Notes under the pieces: model-generated
The model's database searches: none
What the model was told of the DNA's origin: nothing
What the model saw: only the letters and a program-made list of their open reading frames with translations
NCBI GenBank assembly: GCA_007123515.1
Contig: SKKY01000053.1
Span: forward strand, 1 to 6,640
Source of the DNA: Clostridia bacterium
GTDB taxonomy: Bacteria > Bacillota > Peptococcia > Peptococcales > SKKY01
Reading direction: 5' to 3'
DNA length: 6,640 nt
Shown: one piece after another, positions 1 through 5,282 of the stretch
Layout of the letters: each line of letters starts with the position of its first letter
Position numbering within the stretch: position 1 is the first letter of the stretch
Translations under genes and position numbers: made by a program

Positions 1-1
1 T

Positions 2-865
2 AACATTCGTTTTTCTCTGAAAGAAACAACAGAGACAGCCTTTCAGGTAAATGTAAATTCCGATGTAGAAGGCGCTTATGATAAGATCTCTGAGTTTATT
101 AACAACTATAATAATTTACTTGATGAGCTCGGTGGTGTGGTTTCACAAAAAAGAGACAGAGAATATATGCCTCTTACTGATGCTCAGAAAGAGTCGATGA
201 GTGACCGGGAAATTGAGCTATGGGAAGAACGAGCCAAAACCGGGCTATTAGGCAATGACAGTCTGATTGGTCGAATCACTTCATCAGCAAGATCCGGATT
301 TTATCAAGAAGTGACCGGAGTGACAGTATCCTTTAATCATCTGACAAATATTGGAATTACTACAGAAGGTTATTCTTCCGGTTCAGCCGGCGGTCGTCTA
401 CAGATTAATGAAGAAAAATTAAAAACGGCCTTACAGCAGGATATTGACGGCGTGATGGAGCTGTTATTTAAAGAGCCAAGCGCAGAGCTTCGTGGTTCTG
501 AAGATCGTCTCGATGCCGGGCAGATCGCTCAAAAAAGAAGCGAAAGCGGCTTATTTAACAGGCTGTTTGATAATATGGCTGTCGGCATGAAGAATATCAT
601 CTCACAAGCTGGACCGGGCGATGATGCAACATTATTCAGAAGAGTGCAGCCTGGAATGTTGCTTGATTTTGTGACAAGACAATCGAGCATTAGTGTTCTC
701 GACCGTGGTGTTCTTGATTATGATAACCGGATTAACAATATGGAAAGACTGCTTTCTAACAGAGAAGAGGCCTATTGGAAAAGATACTCGGCAATGGAGA
801 AGGCGCTTTCGCAGATGGATGACCAAATCGGCTGGATTCATCAGCAGATGGGACCGAATGGCTGA
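2..865 (+). CDS. fliD: Flagellar filament cap / hook-associated protein 2, C-terminal part (5' truncated by window)
   Basis: The reading frame is open from base 2 to the TGA at 863-865, giving 287 residues of a protein that begins outside the window. FliD caps the growing flagellar filament outside the cell and helps flagellin subunits fold into place. The fragment carries FliD C-terminal domain hallmarks: an FINNYNNLLDELG segment near its start, a PLTDAQKESMSDREIELWEERAKTG-like stretch (recognisable as MSDREIELWEE), then GLLGNDSLI, and a final heptad-like helix (YDNRINNMERLL, REEAYWKRYSAMEKAL) ending QIGWIHQQMG. This helix is the terminal coiled coil that polymerises the cap. An internal GTG (137) and ATGs are not the true start, because homology to the family continues upstream of them. 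The next gene overlaps the stop codon by 1 nt, so the two are probably translationally coupled. Identification is from recognised family motifs, without a database search. Confidence 0.93.
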   Translation, partial: NIRFSLKETTETAFQVNVNSDVEGAYDKISEFINNYNNLLDELGGVVSQKRDREYMPLTDAQKESMSDREIELWEERAKTGLLGNDSLIGRITSSARSGFYQEVTGVTVSFNHLTNIGITTEGYSSGSAGGRLQINEEKLKTALQQDIDGVMELLFKEPSAELRGSEDRLDAGQIAQKRSESGLFNRLFDNMAVGMKNIISQAGPGDDATLFRRVQPGMLLDFVTRQSSISVLDRGVLDYDNRINNMERLLSNREEAYWKRYSAMEKALSQMDDQIGWIHQQMGPNG

Positions 866-1263
866 TGACACAGGACAAAATAAATAGTAAAGAGTCCTTA
901 CTGAAAGCTAAAGAAAATCTGTTGATCCGTTTTTTGCATCTGACAGAGGAGGCCTTGAAAAAGGTTGGGTTATCTGAAGAGGAAAAGGTAGCGGAACTTA
1001 TTGAAAAAAGAGAAAAAATCATTATCGCAAGTGATGCGATAGACCCATCGTTTTCCGAGTATGAGCTTACCAAAGAGGAGTCAGACCGTCTCTTAAGTAT
1101 TAAGACGGATATTGTAAATAAAAATAAAGAGCTGCAAATGGCTGCACAAAAGCAAATGGAACTTATTAAAAAAGATATCGGGACGAACAAGCAGGCTCTG
1201 AAGGTCAATCGGGCCTATCATGTAAATGATGAGCAATCTTATTATGTAAACAAGAAAAATTAG
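865..1263 (+). CDS. Small helical protein between fliD and fliS, FliT/FlgN-like export chaperone candidate
   Basis: This encodes a 132-residue, highly charged, helical protein with no signal peptide or membrane segment, so it is presumably cytosolic. The ATG overlaps the fliD stop (TGATG), and only a weak GGGACC-like Shine-Dalgarno lies upstream, which suggests translational coupling to fliD. Residues 10-60 have the pattern of FliT/FlgN-type chaperones: a long amphipathic helix with LLIRFLHLTEEAL, then VAELIEKREKII. A second helix spans about 68-105, and a polar tail (KVNRAYHVNDEQSYYVNKKN) follows. FliT-type proteins bind the FliD C-terminus and deliver it to the flagellar export apparatus, and the position directly after fliD fits that job. 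The family match is by pattern only. It could equally be a lineage-specific flagellar protein, so no gene symbol is given. Confidence 0.75.
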   Translation: MTQDKINSKESLLKAKENLLIRFLHLTEEALKKVGLSEEEKVAELIEKREKIIIASDAIDPSFSEYELTKEESDRLLSIKTDIVNKNKELQMAAQKQMELIKKDIGTNKQALKVNRAYHVNDEQSYYVNKKN

Positions 1264-1274
1264 GAGGCTACAGT

Positions 1275-1679
1275 ATGGCATTAGCAGGAAATCCTTATAA
1301 ACAGTACCAGGAACAATCCGTAAAATCAGCATCTCCGGATAAACTGATTATTATGCTTTTTGACGGAGCGATCAGGTTTTGTGGAAAGGCTCATAAAAGC
1401 ATTGGGGAGAAAAATTTCGAGGAAGCCGGGAAAGCCATTTATCGTTGTGAAGACATTATGAATTATCTGATCAATACGTTAAATACCAGTATTCCGATTG
1501 CTGAAGAGCTTGAGAAGATGTATGAATATATCTTATATAATTTTACCCAGGCAAATCTGACTAAAGAAATAAGCTATTTAGATGAGGCTGACAAGTATTT
1601 GAGAGAGTTTCGTGAAACCTGGAAGCAGGTTGGCGAGATTGTCAGAGAGAGCCGGCTACAGGAAAAAAAGGCCCAATAA
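1275..1679 (+). CDS. fliS: Flagellin-specific export chaperone FliS
   Basis: FliS binds the C-terminus of newly made flagellin in the cytoplasm, stops it polymerising early and escorts it to the type III export gate. The 134-residue length is normal for the family. Recognisable FliS features are the N-terminal NPYKQYQEQSVKSASPDKLIIMLFDGAIRF (Y and Q residues, then the SPDKLI-MLFDGA core), a middle helix IYRCEDIMNYLINTLNTSI, and the C-terminal YEYILYNFTQANL segment followed by a FRETWKQV helix. The start is fixed by an AGGAGG at 1262-1267, seven bases before the ATG, which overlaps the stop of the preceding gene. It lies 11 nt after the fliT-like gene and 14 nt before the next gene, so it is part of one flagellar operon with fliD. 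Confidence 0.96.
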   Translation: MALAGNPYKQYQEQSVKSASPDKLIIMLFDGAIRFCGKAHKSIGEKNFEEAGKAIYRCEDIMNYLINTLNTSIPIAEELEKMYEYILYNFTQANLTKEISYLDEADKYLREFRETWKQVGEIVRESRLQEKKAQ

Positions 1680-1693
1680 GCTGAGAGGGGCGT

Positions 1694-2104
1694 ATGGAAG
1701 TGCTTTCAAAAGAAAAGATTGTAGAACCGATTATTAAGAAAATTACGGCGGGCTATAGACAGCAGGCATCCGCCTATGAGGAATTGCTGCATCTGTCTGA
1801 AAAACAACATTCGCTTGTTTCGGCGAAAGAGATCTATAAGTTAGCGGAGCTTCATCAGCAAAAAACAGAGATCCTTGAAAAGATTGCTGAAGAAGAGGGT
1901 GGACTGAAGAAGTTGCAGGATGATATGGTGCGCGCTTTAAATCTTGAGTCTTTTTCAATTTCTGAACTAAAGAAGGAATTGTCCAATCCTTCGGTTGATG
2001 AATTGTACAAGACATTGGTTGATCTTGGCCATATTGTTAAAAGAGCTGAGCAAGCTGAGGCGGAAAATGAAGAAAATTTAAAAAAGATACTCCACAAAAA
2101 ATAG
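1694..2104 (+). CDS. Small coiled-coil protein after fliS, FlgN/FliT-like chaperone candidate
   Basis: This encodes a 136-residue, glutamate- and lysine-rich, mostly helical cytosolic protein without signal or membrane segments. Residues 15-70 form a long amphipathic helix pair with the FlgN/FliT-like pattern of YEELLHLSEKQHSLV, a short break, then YKLAELHQQKTEILEKI. A second helical segment (about 88-135) ends in the basic HKK. FlgN-type chaperones carry the hook-filament junction proteins FlgK and FlgL, while FliT-type chaperones carry FliD. In Bacillus the gene after fliS is fliT, so position favours FliT, while the primary pattern looks somewhat more FlgN-like to me. A GAGAGGGG Shine-Dalgarno (1683-1690) precedes the ATG closely. 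It is the last gene before the operon terminator. The specific partner is not determined, so no symbol is given. Confidence 0.78.
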   Translation: MEVLSKEKIVEPIIKKITAGYRQQASAYEELLHLSEKQHSLVSAKEIYKLAELHQQKTEILEKIAEEEGGLKKLQDDMVRALNLESFSISELKKELSNPSVDELYKTLVDLGHIVKRAEQAEAENEENLKKILHKK

Positions 2105-2126
2105 AATAAGAATAACAGCGAGAACC

Positions 2127-2178
2127 AGGACTTTCTGTGTGCCCTGTAATAGGGTCGTCATGAAGAGAGTCCTTTTTT
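2127..2178 (+). terminator. Rho-independent terminator of the flagellar operon
   Basis: An outer 10-bp stem pairs AGGACTTTCT (2127-2136) with AGAGAGTCCT (2164-2173), with one G-U wobble. Six Ts (2173-2178) start at its last base. The 27-nt loop holds its own small hairpin, CCCT (2142-2145) with AGGG (2151-2154). It begins 22 nt after the stop of the last flagellar gene, which marks the end of that transcription unit. Confidence 0.85.
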
Positions 2179-2212
2179 GCTGTCCGAAAATGAATGTGCA
2201 AAAGGTTCTATA

Positions 2213-2273
2213 TTATCCACAGCAAGAATGCCTGACATAGGACTTATCCTCAGGTTTATCCACGTTATCCACA
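2213..2273 (+). promoter_or_regulatory. DnaA-box array copy 1 (four boxes)
   Basis: Four same-strand 9-mers resembling the DnaA box TTATNCACA are present: TTATCCACA (2213-2221), TTATCCTCA (2244-2252, one mismatch), TTATCCACG (2256-2264, one mismatch) and TTATCCACA (2265-2273). Start-to-start spacing is 31, 12 and 9 bp. The last two boxes abut directly. The array is 57/61 identical to copy 2. DnaA binds such boxes at origins, titration sites and regulated promoters. Binding here is inferred from sequence only. Confidence 0.85.
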
Positions 2274-2337
2274 GATTTTCATAAGATTTCAGCAAAAAGT
2301 TCAAACCGTTGTGATATCTGCATTTTTCTATAACTTG

Positions 2338-2346
2338 TGATAAAAT
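2338..2346 (+). promoter_or_regulatory. Possible extended -10 promoter element (TGATAAAAT)
   Basis: TG at 2338-2339 plus TAAAAT at 2341-2346 resembles an extended -10 element. No good -35 lies 16-18 bp upstream. If used, it would give the acetyltransferase-hydrolase gene a leader of about 250 nt that contains the whole second DnaA-box array. This is a weak call. Confidence 0.3.
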
Positions 2347-2460
2347 AGGGTATGTATTAACAGTAAGCTGTTGAAAAGCCGAAGCGGAAAAAGTAGTATA
2401 TACATTCTTGAAACAAAAGTCCTGAAAATAAAAAATACAAAAAATTTTTAGGAAAAAAAG

Positions 2461-2521
2461 TTATCCACAGCAAGAATGCTTGATACAGGACTTATCCTCA
2501 GATTTATCCACGTTATCCACA
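2461..2521 (+). promoter_or_regulatory. DnaA-box array copy 2 (four boxes)
   Basis: The boxes are TTATCCACA (2461-2469), TTATCCTCA (2492-2500), TTATCCACG (2504-2512) and TTATCCACA (2513-2521), with the same order, orientation and 31/12/9-bp spacing as copy 1. It differs from copy 1 at only four of 61 positions (three in the 22-nt spacer, one between boxes 2 and 3). It sits 88 nt before the start codon of the acetyltransferase-hydrolase gene. A TTGACA hexamer follows 5 nt after the last box, so a DnaA-responsive promoter is possible. An AT-rich tract lies directly upstream. Confidence 0.86.
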
Positions 2522-2608
2522 AAAACTTGACAAAAAAAGATTGTGATAAACGCTAAGGTTTTATAAAGGTTATGTGTTTATTAACAAACTATTAACAAGG
2601 AGGCGCTC

Positions 2609-4171
2609 ATGGAAGAGAATAACTTTTCAAAATTTGAGACTAAAATTGAAGTTCGTAAAATTGAAAAAAAAGACATTGATAAGATTATTGAACTAGCTAA
2701 GATTTCTTTTCCGAACATGGATCCCTGGGAAAAAAAGCATTTGGAAAGTCATATTAAAATTTTTCCTGAGGGTCAGCTTTGTGTGGAGTATGAGGGAGAA
2801 ATAGTAGGTTCTAGTTCAAGTTTGTTGATTGACTTCGATGAATATGAAGATCAGCATACGTTTGATGAAATTACGGCCAATTACTATATCACCAATCATG
2901 ATCCCTTAGGTAAAAATCTTTACGGTATAGAAATCATGGTACATCCAGAGTTTCGGGACTTAAAAATCGGGCAACGTCTATATGAAGCCAGAAAAGAATT
3001 AGTCCGGAGTCTGAATCTTGAAAGCATTGTGATTGGAGGCAGAATTCCTAATTATCATAAATATGCCAAGCAGTTTACGCCGAGGGAATATGTAAAACAG
3101 GTCTCTGAGCATAAAATATATGATCCGGTATTAAGCTTTCAGTTAAAAAATGGTTTTGTCATCAAGCGGATTAATACGAATTATCTTGAGGATGATTATG
3201 CTTCGCTTAAATTTGCAACATTAATGGAATGGAATAACATTGATTACTCTGCTCCGAAAAAGCAAAATTACAATAAATCATTTCCGGTTAGAATCTGTGT
3301 TGTGCAATACATGTTAAAAAGGATTTCTTCTTTTTATGATTTTGCTCAGCAGTGCGAATATTTTGTTAATGTCAGCTCATCCTATAAGTCAGATTTTGTA
3401 GTTTTTCCTGAGAACCTGACTTTGCAGTTGCTATCTTATTTGGGAGAATGGATTCCGAGTCACCAGGTAAAAAAGCTGACGCAGTTTACGGATGAGTACA
3501 TTGAATTGTTTGTTGATTTGGCTGTTAAGTACAATGTGAATATCATAGGCGGATCTCATTTTGTTGAGGAAAACGACAGCATCTACAATGTGTCCTATCT
3601 TTTTAGAAGGGACGGAACGATTGAGAAGCAGTACAAAATTCATATCACACCTAACGAAAAGTTATGGTGGGGGATTCAGCCTGGCGATAAGATTAATGTC
3701 TTTGATACTGACTGTGGAAAAATCGCCATTCAGATTTGTTATGATATTCAGTTTCCTGAATTAGGTCGGATAGCTGCTGATGAAGGGGCTCGTATTATTT
3801 TCTCGCCATTTTGTACGGATGACCGTCAGGGATATCTGCGCGTTCGTTATTGTGCACAGGCAAGAGCGATTGAAAACCAGGTATACACTGTGATTTGCGG
3901 AACGGTTGGAAATTTGACGCATGTTGAAAATATGGATGTACAATATGCTGAATCCGGAATCTTTAGTCCCTCTGATTTTACCTTTGCCAGAGACGGGATT
4001 GTCGGACAGTGCAATCCCAATATTGAAACTGTAATTATCGGAGATGTTGATATTGAGCTGCTAAGGCGGGCCAGAATCAGCGGAACGGTAACCCAGTTAA
4101 AGAACCGCAGGAAAGATCTGTATTCGGTTAAAAGAAGAAAAAGAAAAAAAATCAAGGGCGATAAGTCCTGA
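2609..4171 (+). CDS. GNAT acetyltransferase / nitrilase-superfamily hydrolase fusion (YhcX-like)
   Basis: This is a 520-residue cytosolic protein with two domains. Residues about 13-200 resemble GNAT acetyltransferases: IEVRKIEKKDIDKIIELA at the N-terminus and a motif-A-like VHPEFRDLKIGQRLYEARKE at 111-130. There the acetyl-CoA loop reads RDLKIG rather than the usual R-G-x-G-IG type, so cofactor binding could be altered. Residues about 226-500 are a carbon-nitrogen hydrolase with a visible Glu-Lys-Cys triad: Glu268 in VVFPEN, Lys343 in QYKIHITP, and Cys377 in IQICYDIQFPE. The architecture and length match the GNAT-fused nitrilase branch that includes B. subtilis YhcX (about 513 residues), whose substrate I do not know. 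The C-terminus ends in a very basic tail (KRRKRKKIKGDKS). AAGGAGG (2597-2603) is five bases before the ATG and fixes the start. It stands alone as a transcription unit, between DnaA-box arrays 2 and 3. Amide or nitrile hydrolysis is inferred from the family. Confidence 0.93.
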   Translation: MEENNFSKFETKIEVRKIEKKDIDKIIELAKISFPNMDPWEKKHLESHIKIFPEGQLCVEYEGEIVGSSSSLLIDFDEYEDQHTFDEITANYYITNHDPLGKNLYGIEIMVHPEFRDLKIGQRLYEARKELVRSLNLESIVIGGRIPNYHKYAKQFTPREYVKQVSEHKIYDPVLSFQLKNGFVIKRINTNYLEDDYASLKFATLMEWNNIDYSAPKKQNYNKSFPVRICVVQYMLKRISSFYDFAQQCEYFVNVSSSYKSDFVVFPENLTLQLLSYLGEWIPSHQVKKLTQFTDEYIELFVDLAVKYNVNIIGGSHFVEENDSIYNVSYLFRRDGTIEKQYKIHITPNEKLWWGIQPGDKINVFDTDCGKIAIQICYDIQFPELGRIAADEGARIIFSPFCTDDRQGYLRVRYCAQARAIENQVYTVICGTVGNLTHVENMDVQYAESGIFSPSDFTFARDGIVGQCNPNIETVIIGDVDIELLRRARISGTVTQLKNRRKDLYSVKRRKRKKIKGDKS

Positions 4172-4176
4172 ACGCT

Positions 4177-4237
4177 TTATCCACAGGCAAAAGCCATTAA
4201 GGGCTAGTTATCCTCAGGTTTATCCACGTTATCCACA
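4177..4237 (+). promoter_or_regulatory. DnaA-box array copy 3 (four boxes)
   Basis: The boxes are TTATCCACA (4177-4185), TTATCCTCA (4208-4216), TTATCCACG (4220-4228) and TTATCCACA (4229-4237). Order, strand and 31/12/9-bp spacing are the same as in copies 1 and 2. The right 30 bp (4208-4237) are identical to copy 1, while the 22-nt spacer between boxes 1 and 2 is largely different in sequence but equal in length. The array begins 5 nt after the stop of the acetyltransferase-hydrolase gene and again has TTGACA 5 nt after the last box (4243-4248). Confidence 0.86.
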
Positions 4238-4322
4238 AATGCTTGACAAATAGAAAAGAATGTGAACCTGTTGTTATACAAAGGTTTGAGTAACAGAAAG
4301 CATGTTCTGACAGGAAGTTGTG

Positions 4323-4328
4323 TATAAT
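4323..4328 (+). promoter_or_regulatory. Possible upstream -10 hexamer (TATAAT) without a clear -35
   Basis: A perfect TATAAT is present, but no recognisable -35 lies 16-18 bp upstream. It could be a second, weaker start for the transporter operon, giving a leader that includes the inverted repeat at 4358-4384. This is a low-confidence call. Confidence 0.3.
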
Positions 4329-4357
4329 TGCCGGGAAGGGTAGAGAGTTTCGTGATA

Positions 4358-4384
4358 CTTTTATTAAGTTTTTCTTGATAAGAG
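4358..4384. repeat. Imperfect inverted repeat overlapping the -35 of the transporter promoter
   Basis: CTTTTATTAAG (4358-4368) and CTTGATAAGAG (4374-4384) can pair over 11 positions, nine Watson-Crick and two G-U, around a TTTTT loop. The right arm contains the TTGATA -35 hexamer. It could be an operator, or an RNA hairpin if transcription comes from upstream. No function is shown by the sequence. Confidence 0.4.
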
Positions 4385-4403
4385 TGTGATACACAAGTAT
4401 AAT
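4375..4403 (+). promoter_or_regulatory. Sigma-A-type promoter of the amino-acid ABC transporter operon
   Basis: TTGATA (4375-4380), a 17-bp spacer and a perfect TATAAT (4398-4403) form a near-consensus housekeeping promoter. Transcription would start about 4410, leaving a leader of roughly 40 nt before the ATG at 4449. The spacer contains the short dyad GTGT-GAT-ACAC (4384-4394), and GTGATAC also occurs as a direct repeat at 4352 and 4386. Both are possible regulator contacts. Confidence 0.8.
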
Positions 4404-4448
4404 TATGATGGTATTTGAATATTTATTTAAACATTAGGGGGTAATGTA

Positions 4449-5228
4449 ATGAACAAAATTTTTAAATCGGCACTTGTTGTCATGATGGTTGCTGCATTGG
4501 TATTGTCAGCAGGTTGTGGCGGCGGAACACCGGAACCGGCTCCATCAGATGAAAGAGAATCCTATTTAGTAGGAACAGAGCCAACGTTCCCGCCTTTCCA
4601 GATGACAGATGAAGGAACTGGCGAAATTATTGGATTTGATATTGATTTAATTAACGCAATTGCTGAAAATCAGGGATTTGATGTTGAGATCCAAAGCTTA
4701 GGCTTTGACGGATTGATTCCTGCGTTACAGTCTGGTCAGATTGACATCATCGCTTCGGGGATGACGATTACTGAAGCCAGAGCACTAGAAGTGCAATTTT
4801 CTGATCCATATATTAATGCTGGTTTAGCTTTAGCGGTACTTGAAGAAAATACAGAGATCGAATCGGTTGATGATTTAGAAGGAAAAATCGTTGGGGTTCA
4901 GATCGGTACAACCGGAGCGATTTTGGCTGATGAGTTATTGGACGAAGGAAAGATTGACGGAGTCAGAACGTTTAATACGATCGATGTCGTTATGATGGAA
5001 ATGGTTAATGGTGGTGTTGATGCCGTGATTAATGATCTTCCTGTAACAATTGCCTACATTAACCAACAGCCGGGTATGATTAAAATTGTTGGTGAAACAC
5101 TGACTAGTGAGTCTTACGGTTTTGCGGTTCGTCAAGAAGACTCCGAATTAGCCGCTAAGATTAATGCAGGCTTAGCAGAGCTTATTGAAAGTGGTTTCTA
5201 CGAGGAGTTAATCGCAGAATATTTCTAA
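4449..5228 (+). CDS. Polar amino-acid ABC transporter substrate-binding lipoprotein (SBP_bac_3 family)
   Basis: This encodes 259 residues. The N-terminus is a lipoprotein signal: a basic start (MNKIFK), a hydrophobic core to about residue 19, then SAGC with Cys23 as the lipidated residue and a GGG/proline-rich tether. The mature protein would be anchored on the outer face of the cytoplasmic membrane and hand an amino acid to the permease. Family 3 motifs are in order: VGTEPTFPPFQ (41-51), GFDIDLINAIAE (62-73), GFDGLIPALQSGQIDIIASGMTITEAR (from 85, with Arg111 at the usual carboxylate-binding place), VGVQIGTTGA (148-157) and VINDLPV (193-199, Asp196 at the usual amino-group site). AGGGGG (4436-4441) lies seven bases before the ATG. 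The ATG at 4444 is out of frame. The substrate is probably a polar amino acid, but which one cannot be read from the sequence. Confidence 0.95.
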   Translation: MNKIFKSALVVMMVAALVLSAGCGGGTPEPAPSDERESYLVGTEPTFPPFQMTDEGTGEIIGFDIDLINAIAENQGFDVEIQSLGFDGLIPALQSGQIDIIASGMTITEARALEVQFSDPYINAGLALAVLEENTEIESVDDLEGKIVGVQIGTTGAILADELLDEGKIDGVRTFNTIDVVMMEMVNGGVDAVINDLPVTIAYINQQPGMIKIVGETLTSESYGFAVRQEDSELAAKINAGLAELIESGFYEELIAEYF

Positions 5229-5238
5229 GATGCTTTGT

Positions 5239-5278
5239 AGCGTAGTGCTTTTCATAAGCACTGCGCTTTTATTTTTTT
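5239..5278 (+). terminator. Intrinsic-terminator-like hairpin between binding-protein and permease genes
   Basis: AGCGTAGTGCTT (5239-5250) pairs with AAGCACTGCGCT (5256-5267) over 12 bp with one wobble, around a TTCAT loop. TTT-A-TTTTTTT follows. It lies 10 nt after the binding-protein stop and just before the permease ribosome binding site. Because the downstream genes are plainly part of the same transporter and no other promoter is seen, it probably acts as a partial terminator or 3' mRNA stabiliser that lowers permease and ATPase expression relative to the binding protein. Confidence 0.82.
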
Positions 5279-5282
5279 GCAG

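Larger units (their letters stand above)
2105..2608. other. 504-nt intergenic region holding a terminator and two DnaA-box arrays
   Basis: No convincing gene lies in this gap. From left to right it contains the flagellar terminator (2127-2178), the first DnaA-box array (2213-2273), three-fold repetition of the 8-mer TTGTGATA (2309, 2335 and 2541), a small inverted repeat AACAG-TAAG-CTGTT (2359-2372), a very AT-rich tract (2424-2460, 32 of 37 bases A or T), the second DnaA-box array (2461-2521), a TTGACA hexamer (2527-2532) and the Shine-Dalgarno of the next gene (2597-2603). Confidence 0.8.
4172..4448. other. 277-nt intergenic region between the hydrolase gene and the transporter operon
   Basis: It contains DnaA-box array 3 (4177-4237), TTGACA (4243-4248), a DnaA-box-like TTATACAAA with one mismatch (4274-4282), the lone TATAAT (4323-4328), the inverted repeat (4358-4384) and the transporter promoter (4375-4403). 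I see no convincing intrinsic terminator for the hydrolase gene and no small gene with a ribosome binding site. Confidence 0.7.

Noticed and set aside
756..1208. 150-codon open frame on the - strand
   Set aside because: It lies opposite the fliD end and the fliT-like gene, which have a better context. Its product is a serine/phenylalanine-rich composition typical of the antisense of a lysine/glutamate-rich helical gene, and no ribosome binding site is evident.
2213..2521. CRISPR array interpretation of the repeats
   Set aside because: The repeats consist of clustered DnaA-type 9-mers with a distance of 248 bp between the first two copies. There is no regular 25-40-bp repeat-spacer pattern and no cas gene in the window.
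2105..2608. Sigma-28-type flagellar promoter or riboswitch in the large gap
   Set aside because: I found no GCCGATAA-like -10 with an upstream TAAA, and no recognisable riboswitch or T-box core.
3847..4155. 102-codon open frame on the - strand
   Set aside because: It is antisense to the hydrolase domain, with no recognisable family features or ribosome binding site.
2213..4237. Transposon or composite element with the arrays as ends
   Set aside because: The arrays are direct, not inverted. There is no transposase, and I saw no target-site duplications. The enclosed gene is a housekeeping-type fusion enzyme with composition like its neighbours.
4172..4322. Terminator for the acetyltransferase-hydrolase gene
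   Set aside because: Only very short dyads (such as GGC-AAAA-GCC) without a following T tract are present, so no intrinsic terminator can be supported.
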